A stretch of 64,000 nucleotides of DNA from Neomegalonema perideroedes DSM 15528 (GTDB lineage: Bacteria > Pseudomonadota > Alphaproteobacteria > Rhodobacterales > Rhodobacteraceae): contig NZ_KB893653.1 of assembly GCF_000374145.1 (NCBI RefSeq), positions 915,923 to 979,922 of the forward strand, read 5' to 3'. This document shows, piece by piece, positions 52,111-60,002 of this stretch (position 1 is the stretch's first letter; every line of letters starts with the position of its first letter). A program made the translations under genes and the position numbers. The notes under the pieces are model-generated. The model saw only the letters and a program-made list of their open reading frames with translations. It ran no database searches and was not told where the DNA came from.

Positions 52111-52178
52111 CGGGGGCCATGACGGGGGCCATGACGGGGGCCATGACGGGGGCCATGACGGGGGCCATGACGGGGGCC
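52107..52178 (+). repeat. Six perfect 12-bp tandem repeats at the start of the ROK kinase
   Basis: The unit ATGACGGGGGCC occurs six times without a mismatch and codes for MTGA. Each unit holds an in-frame ATG and a G-run a few bases before the next one. The first ATG overlaps the agaS stop. Because the unit is a multiple of three, changes in copy number keep the frame. Confidence 0.97.
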
Positions 52179-53096
52179 TTGATCAAATCGGGCGGCGCCC
52201 TCTGCGGCGGAATCGACGTCGGCGGCACCAAGATCGAGGCTCAGCTCTTCGGAGCGGGCTTCGCGCCGCTGACGCAAAGGCGGCTGCCGACCTCGCGGGG
52301 GGATTTCCGCGACTTCATGACGGTCCTCGCCGAACAGGTCGAATGGATTCTGGAGGCCACGGGGAGGAGCGCCCCCGTCGGGGTGGCTTTGCCGGGGATC
52401 GTCGATCCGCAGACGGGGGCCTCGACGGCGGCGAATCTGCCCATCGGCGGGCGCGACGTGGCGGCGGCTCTGCGGGCGCGCTTCGGGCGGGATTTCGTCT
52501 TCCTCAACGATTGCTCGGCCTTCGCGCTCTCCGAGGCGCGGGGCGGGGCGGGCGAGGGCTTCGAGACGGTGCTGGGCCTGATCCTCGGAACGGGCGTCGC
52601 GGCGGGATTTTGTCAGCAGGGGGCGGAGGCTCCGGGCCGGCTGAACCGCCTCGCGGTGGAGATCGGCCATGTGGGGATCTCCGCCCGCGCTCTGGCGGGC
52701 CTGAATCTGCCGCTGATCCGCTGCGGCTGCGGGCGGATCGGCTGTTACGAGACCTATGTGGCGGGGCCGGGGCTGGCGCGTCTGGCCGAGGCCAAGTTAG
52801 GGCGGCGCGTCTCGGCGGAGGAGTTGTCCGCCCATGCCGAAGGCGAGGCCGTGCTCGATCTTTGGGCGCATCTGGCCGCCGAAGCTCTGGATCAGGCGCG
52901 GCTGCTGCTCGATCCGCAATGCGTGGCGCTGGGCGGCGGCTTGTCGCGTCTGCCGGGCGTGGCGGAGCGTCTGACGGCGGCTTTGGCGCGGCGGCCTCTG
53001 GGAGATCTGCGGCCTCCGGCTCTGCGGGTCGCGAAATTCGGCGACGCCTCCGGCGGACGCGGCGCCGCCATTCAGGCATGGAGCCTCTCAACATGA
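52107..53096 (+). CDS. ROK-family amino-sugar kinase with MTGA repeat N-terminus
   Basis: This ROK kinase (329 residues from the first ATG) would phosphorylate an N-acetylhexosamine at C6. After (MTGA)6 the true domain begins GGIDVGGTKIEAQLFG. Then come GVALPGIVDPQTG, FLNDCSAFALSEARGGAGEGFETVLGLILGTGVAAG with the catalytic Asp, EIGHVG, and the zinc site CGCGRIGCYETYVAGPGL (Cys206, 208 and 213 with the preceding His). Normal ROK kinases start only a few residues before the DVGGTK motif, so the repeat tail is extra. Any of six ATGs may be used. NagK or AgaK function is inferred from neighbours. Confidence 0.9.
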   Translation: MTGAMTGAMTGAMTGAMTGAMTGALIKSGGALCGGIDVGGTKIEAQLFGAGFAPLTQRRLPTSRGDFRDFMTVLAEQVEWILEATGRSAPVGVALPGIVDPQTGASTAANLPIGGRDVAAALRARFGRDFVFLNDCSAFALSEARGGAGEGFETVLGLILGTGVAAGFCQQGAEAPGRLNRLAVEIGHVGISARALAGLNLPLIRCGCGRIGCYETYVAGPGLARLAEAKLGRRVSAEELSAHAEGEAVLDLWAHLAAEALDQARLLLDPQCVALGGGLSRLPGVAERLTAALARRPLGDLRPPALRVAKFGDASGGRGAAIQAWSLST

Positions 53097-54352
53097 GTCG
53101 GGATGTTTTCACCGAGGTCGTCCGCGCCAATCGCGCCGGACGCGCCGTCGCTTTGGCTTCGGTCTGCACCGCCCATCCGGACGCTCTGGCGGCTTCGCTG
53201 CGTCTGGCCGAAGCGCGGGACAAGACCTTGCTCATCGAAGCGACGAGCAATCAGGTGGATCAGTTCGGCGGCTACACCGGAATGCGTCCGCCGGATTTCA
53301 TCGCCATGGTTCAGGCGATCTGCGCCCGCGAGGGCGTGGACCCTGCGCGCGCAGTCTTCGGCGGCGATCATCTGGGGCCGCAGGGCTGGCGCTCGGAGCC
53401 CGCCGAATCGGCCATGGCCAAGGCGGCGGATCTCATGCGCGCCTATCTGCGGGCGGGATTCGCCAAGATCCACCTCGATTGCTCCGAGGGCTGCGCGGGC
53501 GAACCCGCTCAAGTCGGCGACGCCTTGGCGGCGAGCCGGGCGGCGGCTCTGGCGGCGGTCTGCGAGGACGAAGCCCCCGGACGCGCGCTTTACGTCGTCG
53601 GCACCGAGGTTCCGCCTCCGGGCGGCGCCCGCAAGGACGAGGCGGGCGTCGCCCCGACGCCGCCGGAGCGCGCCCTCGCCACGCTGGAGGCTCATCGGGC
53701 GGCCTTCGCGGCGGCGGGCGCCTCGGCGGCTTTCGAACGGGTGCGGGGGCTGGTGGTTCAGCCCGGCGTGGAGTTCGCGCCGGATCATGTGGATCGCCTC
53801 GACCTGAACGCCCCTGATCGGCTCTCGGCGGCGCTGAAGGATCATCCGGATCTCGCCTTCGAAGCCCATTCCACCGATTACCAATATCCCGAGGTCTATC
53901 CGGCTTTGGCGCGGCGCGGCTTCGTGGTGCTGAAGGTCGGCCCGGCGCTGACCTTCGCATGGCGTCAGGCGCTTTACGGCCTGAGCCATGTTCAGGGCTG
54001 GCTCGACGGCCGCGCCCATGTCTCCGAGGTCATGGAGCGGCTGATGCTGGCCGAGCCGAAATTCTGGCGCGGCCATTACCCGGATGATCGGGTCTTGCGG
54101 CATTTCGGCTATGCGGACCGCATCCGCTATTACTGGGCCAAACCCGAGGCTCAGGCCGCCGTGAGCGCCCTTGAAGCCGCTTTCGACGCCGCTCGTCCGC
54201 CCGCGCCGCTCATGGAGCAATATTTTTCGCAGGAGATCCTGACCCGCGCCGAGGCTCTGCGCGGCGAGGGCGTGACGCCTGCGAAATCCCTGCTTTACGC
54301 GCAGGTTCAGGCGGCGCTGGATCCCTATCTCTTCCCGGAGGGCGCCGCATGA
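53093..54352 (+). CDS. agaZ: AgaZ/GatZ/KbaZ-type protein (tagatose pathway)
   Basis: This 419-residue protein matches the GatZ/KbaZ/AgaZ family: ALASVCTAHPDALAASLRLA, LIEATSNQVDQFGGYTGMRPPDF, FGGDHLGPQGW, AGFAKIHLDCSEGCAG, VGTEVPPPGGA and FEAHSTDYQYP. These proteins were described as subunits of tagatose-bisphosphate aldolase; later work on GalNAc pathways proposed AgaZ as a tagatose-6-phosphate kinase. No KbaY/GatY-type catalytic aldolase is next to it, which favours the kinase view or use of another aldolase. Overlaps on both sides couple it to the kinase and nagA. Confidence 0.9.
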   Translation: MSRDVFTEVVRANRAGRAVALASVCTAHPDALAASLRLAEARDKTLLIEATSNQVDQFGGYTGMRPPDFIAMVQAICAREGVDPARAVFGGDHLGPQGWRSEPAESAMAKAADLMRAYLRAGFAKIHLDCSEGCAGEPAQVGDALAASRAAALAAVCEDEAPGRALYVVGTEVPPPGGARKDEAGVAPTPPERALATLEAHRAAFAAAGASAAFERVRGLVVQPGVEFAPDHVDRLDLNAPDRLSAALKDHPDLAFEAHSTDYQYPEVYPALARRGFVVLKVGPALTFAWRQALYGLSHVQGWLDGRAHVSEVMERLMLAEPKFWRGHYPDDRVLRHFGYADRIRYYWAKPEAQAAVSALEAAFDAARPPAPLMEQYFSQEILTRAEALRGEGVTPAKSLLYAQVQAALDPYLFPEGAA

Positions 54353-55446
54353 CGCGCCTGATCGCGCCGGAATGGGTTTGGTCCGAGGGCGTCTTGCGCA
54401 GGGGCCTCGCTCTGGAGATCGGGGGCGGAGCGCTGAAGCGCCTCCGGCCGCTCGGCCCGGAGGAGCGCCCCGACGCCGCGCCCTATCTCGTCTCCCCCGG
54501 CTTCATCGACCTTCAGGTCAATGGCGGCGGGGGCGTGATGGTCAATTCCGAGCCCACCGAAGGGGGGATTCTCGCCGTGGCGGCGGCGCATCGGGCGGTG
54601 GGGACGGCGGGGATTCTGCCCACCCTCATCACCGACGCGCCGGAGCGCCTCGACCAGACCGTCGAGGCCATGCTGGGCCTCTGGGGCGAGCGCGGCGTCT
54701 TGGGGCTGCATGTCGAGGGGCCGCATATCTCGCCGGAGCGGCGCGGGACGCATGATCCGCGCTTCATCCGGCCTCTGGACGCGCGGACGCTGTCGGCTTT
54801 GCGGCGGCTGAGGGCGGCGGGGATTCCCGTGCTGCTGACCCTCGCGCCGGAGCAGGCCCAGCCCGATCAGATCCGCGAGGCGCGCGAGATGGGCGTGGTC
54901 CTCTCCATGGGCCACACCGCCGCGACGAAGGATCAGGCGCTGGCGGCGCTGGAGGCGGGCTTCTCCATGGGGACGCATCTCTATAACGCGATGACGCCCA
55001 TGTCCTCGCGGGATCCCGGCGTGGTCGGGACGCTCATCGATTCGGGGGCCTATTGCGGCCTGATCTGCGACGGAATCCATGTGAGCTGGCCCATGGCGCG
55101 CATCGCTGTCCGCGGGCGTCCGCGCAAGGGCCGGAGCTTCATCGTCTCGGACGCCATGGCCACGGTGAACGGGCCGGATCATTTCGAGCTTTACGGCCAG
55201 AAGATCTTCGTCCGCGACGGGGCTTTGGTGAATGCGGCGGGCTCTCTGGCGGGGGCGCATATCGACATGGCCCAGAGCTTCGCCCATGCGGTTCGGCGTC
55301 TCGGGCTTCCGTTGGGGGAGGCTCTGAGCATGTGCTTAGAGACGCCCTTGGAGGCCATGGACCTGCCCGCGCGGGGCCTCGCCGAAGGGACGCCCCTCGA
55401 CGAGATCCTCGTTTTCGACCGCGATTTGAAGCGGATCGAGGTTTGA
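54349..55446 (+). CDS. nagA: N-acetylhexosamine-6-phosphate deacetylase
   Basis: NagA removes the acetyl group from GlcNAc-6-P or GalNAc-6-P. The 365 residues show VSPGFIDLQVNGGGGVMVN, LGLHVEGPHISPERRGTHDP (metal Glu), LSMGHTAATKDQAL (His), GTHLYNAMTPMSSRDPGVVG (His) and IVSDAMATVNG (Asp). The initial metal HxH seen in many amidohydrolases is LQVNG here, as in other NagA proteins. It ends the plus-strand chain. AgaS and AgaZ suggest the GalNAc-type substrate (AgaA role). Confidence 0.94.
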   Translation: MTRLIAPEWVWSEGVLRRGLALEIGGGALKRLRPLGPEERPDAAPYLVSPGFIDLQVNGGGGVMVNSEPTEGGILAVAAAHRAVGTAGILPTLITDAPERLDQTVEAMLGLWGERGVLGLHVEGPHISPERRGTHDPRFIRPLDARTLSALRRLRAAGIPVLLTLAPEQAQPDQIREAREMGVVLSMGHTAATKDQALAALEAGFSMGTHLYNAMTPMSSRDPGVVGTLIDSGAYCGLICDGIHVSWPMARIAVRGRPRKGRSFIVSDAMATVNGPDHFELYGQKIFVRDGALVNAAGSLAGAHIDMAQSFAHAVRRLGLPLGEALSMCLETPLEAMDLPARGLAEGTPLDEILVFDRDLKRIEV

Positions 55447-55483
55447 ACGGACCCCGATCCGCGCCGCGCAGGCTGACGGGAGC

Positions 55484-55714
55484 TTAGCTTCTCAGCCATT
55501 TATAGAGGCCATAGGCGGCGGCGGCGCCAGCCAGAGGCGCCGCGGCGGTCACGAGGATCCCCGCCGCCATGCCTCCGCCGACCACGCCCCCGACGGTGGC
55601 CAGACCCGCCGTCATTCCGGCGGCGGAGGAGCCGGCCGCCGCCGCTCCGATGGCGGCCGTCGTGGCGCCGGCGCCGATCACGCCCGCCACTTTCGCATCA
55701 GAATCATCGCTCAT
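55484..55714 (-). CDS. Gly/Ala-rich small hydrophobic protein
   Basis: The 76-residue protein has an acidic start (MSDDSDAK) and then an almost uninterrupted Gly/Ala/Val segment with GxxxG-like spacing (AGVIGAGATTAAIGAAAAG), ending YGLYKWLRS. This glycine-zipper pattern is seen in small membrane-inserting proteins, including some class II bacteriocin-like peptides, but no leader or immunity gene is nearby. GAGG lies about 6 bases before the ATG. Unknown function. Confidence 0.65.
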   Translation of the reverse strand: MSDDSDAKVAGVIGAGATTAAIGAAAAGSSAAGMTAGLATVGGVVGGGMAAGILVTAAAPLAGAAAAYGLYKWLRS

Positions 55715-55913
55715 GTCATACCTCAAGTTGATGTCTCCGGGAACTTCACCTGAGAATTCATGCCGAATGATGAATCCGGACGGCGCTCCCGTGTCTTTAT
55801 GCGGCGATTTTTAGGCGATTCAGCATTGATGAAGGCGATGAAGTCCGATAGCGGGATTCATCGAATCAAGATCGGAAACCCCGCGCTTTGCTGGCGCGAG
55901 CGGCTCCAAGCCT

Positions 55914-57590
55914 TCAGCTCGGATCGCGGAAGCGGTTGACGATGGGATAGCGCCGATCCAGCCAGAGCGCCTTGCGGGTGAGCTTGGCGCCGGGCGCGGC
56001 CTGAAAGCGCTTATATTCCGCCAGATAGATCAGCCGCTCCACCTTGCGGACGGTCTCGCGCTCGAAGCCCGCCGCGACCAGCTCCGCGACGCTCTGATCG
56101 CCCTCGATCAGGCCCTCAAGGATGGCGTCGAGGACCGGATATTCCGGCAGGCTGTCGCTGTCCTTCTGGTTTTCGCGGAGTTCGGCGGTCGGCGGCTTGG
56201 AGATCACCCGCTCCGGGATCACCAGACCCGCCGCGCCCTTCATCCATGGGCGGTGATTGGCGTTGCGCCAGCGGCAGATCTCGAAGACCCGCGTCTTATA
56301 GAGGTCGATCAGCGGATTATAGCCGCCCGCCATATCGCCGTAGAGGGTCGAATAGCCCACCGAGACCTCGGATTTATTCCCGGTGGTCAGCAGCAGATGG
56401 CCGAATTTATTCGACAAGGCCATGAGATAGAGCGCCCGCAGACGCGGCTGCACGTTTTCTTCTGTCAGGCCCGCTTCGATTCCGGCGAAGAAAGGCGCCA
56501 ATTCATCGCCCACGGCGGAGACCGCTCCGGCGATGGAGATGGAATCCAGCTTCGCCCCGATCAGCCGCGCGATTTCGGCGGCGTCTTCGAGGCTGGTCTT
56601 GCTGGTGAAGCGCGAGGGCAGCATCACGCACCAGACGTTTTCCGGCCCGAGGACGTCGGCGGCGACGGCCGCCACGATGGCCGAATCGATTCCGCCCGAG
56701 AGCCCTAAAACCGCCTGTTTGAAGCCGGTCTTGCGCATGTAGTCGCCCAGACCGAGGCAGATCGCCTGATAATCGGCTTCATAATCGGAGGGCGTCGACG
56801 CCATGGGGCCGGGCGCGCAACGCCAGCCGCTCCCCTCGCGGGTCCAGAGCGTGAGCAGATCGCAGCTCTCGAAGAAAGGCGCCTGAACCGCCCGCTCGCC
56901 ATCGGCGCCGGGATCCGCGTTGAGGACGAAGCTTCCGCCGTCGAAGATCTGGTCGTCCTGACCCCCGACCATGTTCACATAGAGGAGAGGGAGCCCCGTC
57001 TCCGCGACCCGCGCCCGCATGTCGGCCATGCGCGCGCCCTCATGTTTGCCGCGCTCGTAAGGCGATCCGTTGGCGACGATCAGGATCTCCGCGCCCGCCG
57101 CCGCCAGAGCCTTGGCCGCGGGCTCCTCCCATGCGTCTTCGCAGATCAGCAGCCCGAGCCGGACGCCGCGAAACAGGACAGGTTCCGGGAGAGGCCCTTG
57201 ATCCAGCGTGCGTTTCTCATCGAAGACGCCGTAATTGGGGCGCTCGTATTTGCGCGAGACGGCCTGAACCGCCCCATCCGCGCAAAGGAACAGAGCGTTA
57301 TGCACCCGCCCCTCCTCATGCAGCGGCCCGCCGATCAGCAAACCGGGGCCTCCGGGGCGGGTCTCGGCGGCGATCTCCGCCAGAGCCTCGGCGCAGGCCC
57401 GTCCGAAAGCGGGCTTGCGCACGAGATCCTGAAGCTGATAACCGCTCAGGAACATCTCGGGCAGCGCGACGAGATCGGCGCCTTGGGTCTCGGCGGCGGC
57501 GAGCGCCGCCTTGGCTTCGCCCAGATTTCCGCGCAGATCTCCGGTCGTGGGGTCGCGTTGGGCGATGAGGATCTGAAGACGGTCGGCCAT
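55914..57590 (-). CDS. nadE: Glutamine-dependent NAD+ synthetase
   Basis: This 558-residue two-domain enzyme makes NAD from nicotinate adenine dinucleotide, ATP and glutamine. The nitrilase-type glutaminase domain comes first: ADLVALPEMFLSGYQ (Glu), SRKYERPNYGVFDEKR (Lys) and LGLLICEDAWE (Cys). The synthetase domain follows with the pyrophosphatase loop VLGLSGGIDSAIVAAVAADVLG, LLTTGNKSEVSVGYSTLYGDMAGGYNP and the closing SKPPTAELRENQKDSDSLPEY. The ATG giving MADRLQILIAQ fits the family. It diverges from the MORN-repeat gene. Confidence 0.97.
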   Translation of the reverse strand: MADRLQILIAQRDPTTGDLRGNLGEAKAALAAAETQGADLVALPEMFLSGYQLQDLVRKPAFGRACAEALAEIAAETRPGGPGLLIGGPLHEEGRVHNALFLCADGAVQAVSRKYERPNYGVFDEKRTLDQGPLPEPVLFRGVRLGLLICEDAWEEPAAKALAAAGAEILIVANGSPYERGKHEGARMADMRARVAETGLPLLYVNMVGGQDDQIFDGGSFVLNADPGADGERAVQAPFFESCDLLTLWTREGSGWRCAPGPMASTPSDYEADYQAICLGLGDYMRKTGFKQAVLGLSGGIDSAIVAAVAADVLGPENVWCVMLPSRFTSKTSLEDAAEIARLIGAKLDSISIAGAVSAVGDELAPFFAGIEAGLTEENVQPRLRALYLMALSNKFGHLLLTTGNKSEVSVGYSTLYGDMAGGYNPLIDLYKTRVFEICRWRNANHRPWMKGAAGLVIPERVISKPPTAELRENQKDSDSLPEYPVLDAILEGLIEGDQSVAELVAAGFERETVRKVERLIYLAEYKRFQAAPGAKLTRKALWLDRRYPIVNRFRDPS

Positions 57591-57795
57591 GGCTCGGCTC
57601 CTGTGCTTGGGCGGCCAAGTCCTAGCCCGCTCCCCTCCGAGGCGCAAGAAGGCCCTCCGGAGAGGCGCGGAGGGGGAGAGAGGGCCTTCGCGGCGGGTTG
57701 CGCGCGACGGGCGCCCTTGGCTATGGTCGCCCGCAAGGGGACGGCGTGGGAGAAGGCCGGCGTTCGTCGCGTCCGGACATGCGGATAAGGCGTGG

Positions 57796-58785
57796 ATGAT
57801 GATGTTGTTTCCGAGAATTCTTCTGGCGCTCGGCGTCGCGGCTTCGGCCGGATCGGCGGCGGTCTCGACCGCGGGGGCCGAGCCCTCCGGCGTGGCGGCC
57901 CCTGAGCGTCTGGCTCAGGCCGAGCAGGCCCCGGCTCCGACGCCGCGTCCGGCGCGCGGCGCGGCCGAGGAGGCGCCTTTGTCGCAGCCTCTGGCGCCGG
58001 TGCGGCCCTCCGAGGGCGGCGTGGTCAGCGAGCGGCGCGGCGCGGGCGGCGGCACGGTGGTGACCTATCCCGACGGCGGCGAATACGTCGGCGATTTCGA
58101 GGGCGGCCGCCAGCACGGCAAAGGCACCTTCCGTCTGCCCGACGGCTATGAATACGTCGGCGAATGGCGGGAGGGCCGGATCGAAGGCGAAGGGATCGCG
58201 AAATATCCCAACGGCTCGACCTACGTCGGCCAGTTCCGCGACGGCGCGCCGCATGGTCAGGGCCGCATCACCTTCGAGGACGGCGGCGAATATGAAGGCG
58301 CCTGGAAGGACGGGCGCATCGACGGTCAGGGAATCGCCAAATATCCCAACGGCGTGATCTACGAAGGCCAGTTCCGCGACGCCGCCCATCACGGGCGCGG
58401 CAAGATGACCATCCCCGATTCCGGCTATGAATATGACGGCGATTGGGTCGAGGGGCTTCAGGACGGGCAGGGCGTGGCGCGCTACTCCAACGGCACCGTC
58501 TACGAGGGCGGCTTCTCCAAGGGGCAGCGCAGCGGGCGCGGCAAGATCCTCATCGAGAACGAGGGCTTCGAATTCGAAGGCGACTGGAGCGCCGGACAAA
58601 TGAACGGCCGCGGCGTCGCGCGTTATCGCAGCGGCGAGGCCTTCAACGTCTATGAGGGCGAATTCCGCGCCGGGCGCCGCCATGGCCATGGCGTCATGAC
58701 CTACGCCACCGGCGAGGTCTATGACGGCTATTGGGCGCGGGGCAGCCGCTCGACGCAGGAAGAAGCCGAGCAGCAGAACCAGTAA
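57796..58785 (+). CDS. Secreted MORN-repeat protein
   Basis: The 329 residues begin with a signal peptide (MMMLFPRILLALGVAASAGSAAVSTAGA) and an Ala/Pro linker to about residue 85. Nine complete MORN repeats follow, plus a partial tenth. The spacing is about 23 residues: YVGDFEGGRQHGKGTF, YVGEWREGRIEGEGIA, YVGQFRDGAPHGQGRI and so on. MORN arrays form beta-hairpin sheets that bind lipids or proteins. Three consecutive ATGs are available with AAGG upstream. In Gram-negatives such exported MORN proteins are little studied; a scaffold role at the envelope is possible. Confidence 0.92.
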   Translation: MMMLFPRILLALGVAASAGSAAVSTAGAEPSGVAAPERLAQAEQAPAPTPRPARGAAEEAPLSQPLAPVRPSEGGVVSERRGAGGGTVVTYPDGGEYVGDFEGGRQHGKGTFRLPDGYEYVGEWREGRIEGEGIAKYPNGSTYVGQFRDGAPHGQGRITFEDGGEYEGAWKDGRIDGQGIAKYPNGVIYEGQFRDAAHHGRGKMTIPDSGYEYDGDWVEGLQDGQGVARYSNGTVYEGGFSKGQRSGRGKILIENEGFEFEGDWSAGQMNGRGVARYRSGEAFNVYEGEFRAGRRHGHGVMTYATGEVYDGYWARGSRSTQEEAEQQNQ

Positions 58786-58794
58786 GGCGCGGAT

Positions 58795-58821
58795 GGAATC
58801 ACCCGGCTCCCGGGTGATTCC
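58795..58821. terminator. Bidirectional hairpin between convergent genes
   Basis: GGAATCACCCGG pairs with CCGGGTGATTCC (12 bp, 3-base loop), 10 bases after the MORN gene stop and 34 bases from the converging stop. There is no T-tract on either side. Confidence 0.6.
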
Positions 58822-58854
58822 CGAGCCTTCAGGACCGGCGGGCGCGGCGGCGCG

Positions 58855-59097
58855 TCACCATGAGCAGTCCTTCAGGCATTGTTCCCGCGCCTTGGCGTAG
58901 CTCAGGGCGCAGCCCGACGGAAGTTTGCTCTGTCGGCACAGCCTGAGCTCCTCCAGCGCCTTCTCCTCGCAATCCAGAATCAGACAGGATTTCTCCTGCT
59001 CCTCGTCCTCTTCGGAGTCGGGCGTCTGCGCGAGGCCTGCGCCTGTCAAGGCGAGCAGCATGAGGGCTGAAGCGAGGGCGGCGGAAATCCGGCTCAT
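58855..59097 (-). CDS. Small secreted cysteine-rich protein
   Basis: The 80-residue protein has a signal peptide (MSRISAALASALMLLALTGAGLAQ). The acidic linker SEEDEEQEK follows, then a core with six Cys (CLILDC, LRLC, SGC, QCLKDC). The paired spacing suggests three disulfides and a compact helical hairpin. GGAGGAAG lies 4 bases before the ATG. No family was recognised. It converges on the MORN gene and may belong to the same envelope module. Confidence 0.7.
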   Translation of the reverse strand: MSRISAALASALMLLALTGAGLAQTPDSEEDEEQEKSCLILDCEEKALEELRLCRQSKLPSGCALSYAKAREQCLKDCSW

Positions 59098-59370
59098 GAT
59101 CTTCCTCCATGGAAAGTTGTCTTTCCTGAGGATTTATCCTTTTAGTATTTTGTTCAATGAAAAACGCATCGGAGGAGGTCGCGGCGCCGGAGCGGCGAAA
59201 GAAGCGCGCGGGATTCGCCGGGGCGGGGATCACGGGAGACTGGGAGCGGATCATGTTCTCGGCGCGGGAGATGAGCATAAGAATCTATGATAGGTTGACT
59301 GGAGGCAGGTGGAGCGCGATTTAGGGAGTCTCGCCGATCCATGCTTCTGAGTGCGGGAGGGAGACGGAAT

Positions 59371-59724
59371 ATGCAAAAGACATTGATCGCTCTGAGCGCC
59401 TTTGCGGTCGTCCTGTCGTCGGGTCCGCCGGGACAGGCTCAGGACGGGCTCCTCGCGCGCCAACTGGAGCTCGAAAGGAAGCTGGAAAGCCTTCAGCAGG
59501 AGGTTGGAGAACTCCAGCAAGGGCTTAAGCCGATCATTTTATATCAATGCCCTTCTAATCTTCACACGCTTGAAGGTCATGATAGCGGCGATGTTTGGTT
59601 GTCGGTCGGTTGTTTGGGGCAGATCTCCTCAATCAGCACCTGTGCGATTTATTGGCGGGACGCCGCCGCTGTCCGTACGCGTGTTGCTGAATGCGCGCCC
59701 GTGACCTTCTACCAAAAGCCCTGA
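59371..59724 (+). CDS. Secreted protein with short coiled coil, unknown
   Basis: The 117-residue protein has a signal peptide (MQKTLIALSAFAVVLSSGPPGQAQ). A coiled-coil-like helix LLARQLELERKLESLQQEVGELQQGL follows, and then a domain with four Cys (YQCPS, VGCLG, STCAI, AECAP). The mature C-terminal half is less GC-rich than its neighbours. GGAGGGAGACGG precedes the ATG. No family was recognised. Confidence 0.65.
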   Translation: MQKTLIALSAFAVVLSSGPPGQAQDGLLARQLELERKLESLQQEVGELQQGLKPIILYQCPSNLHTLEGHDSGDVWLSVGCLGQISSISTCAIYWRDAAAVRTRVAECAPVTFYQKP

Positions 59725-59781
59725 AATCGTCCTTCGCGCCTGCGAAACCGCAGGACGCCCCGGCTTTCCTCGCCTTTCGCC

Positions 59782-59810
59782 TTGCGGGCGGGCGGGGCTT
59801 CTGCTACCAG
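59782..59810 (+). promoter_or_regulatory. Candidate promoter of the leuA leader
   Basis: TTGCGG, 17-base spacer, TACCAG. The expected transcription start (about 59816-59818) coincides with the ATG of the leader peptide, which would make it leaderless. Confidence 0.4.
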
Positions 59811-59816
59811 AATCCC

Positions 59817-59903
59817 ATGTTCGCCAGCAGCGCCATTTTTGAGGATGCGAAGACGGTCGGCCCGATGGGGCTTGCGGCCGCGCTTCTTCTTATGCGCCCC
59901 TGA
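59817..59903 (+). CDS. Putative leucine leader peptide (leuL-like)
   Basis: This 28-codon ORF ends GLAAALLLMRP, with three consecutive CTT leucine codons and a fourth CTT four codons earlier. CTT is uncommon in the surrounding genes, which mostly use CTG or CTC. No ribosome site precedes the ATG, but the predicted transcript may start at it, as in the rhizobial trp leader. The stop overlaps the first arm of a long hairpin. The layout is that of an attenuator controlling leuA by leucyl-tRNA supply. No experiment is implied. Confidence 0.55.
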   Translation: MFASSAIFEDAKTVGPMGLAAALLLMRP

Positions 59904-59938
59904 GCGCGGCCGCGGCCAGCGGCGCGCCCGCTCAGGGG
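59874..59938 (+). promoter_or_regulatory. Alternative RNA stems in the leuA leader (attenuator candidate)
   Basis: GCGGCCGCGC at 59874-59883 pairs perfectly with GCGCGGCCGC at 59904-59913 around the Leu codons. CCCCTGAGCG at 59897-59906 pairs with CGCTCAGGGG at 59929-59938. The two stems share bases 59904-59906 and exclude each other. No T-run follows the second stem, so the outcome may be Rho-dependent or translational. Confidence 0.5.
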
Positions 59939-60002
59939 ATGTCGACTCCTTCGCGCCGCGCCCGACCTTCATTTCCAGACGAAAACTCAGGTTCCTCAGA
60001 TC

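Noticed and set aside
52107-52178. CRISPR-like array
   Set aside because: Units are directly adjacent with no spacers and lie inside a coding frame; no cas gene is present.
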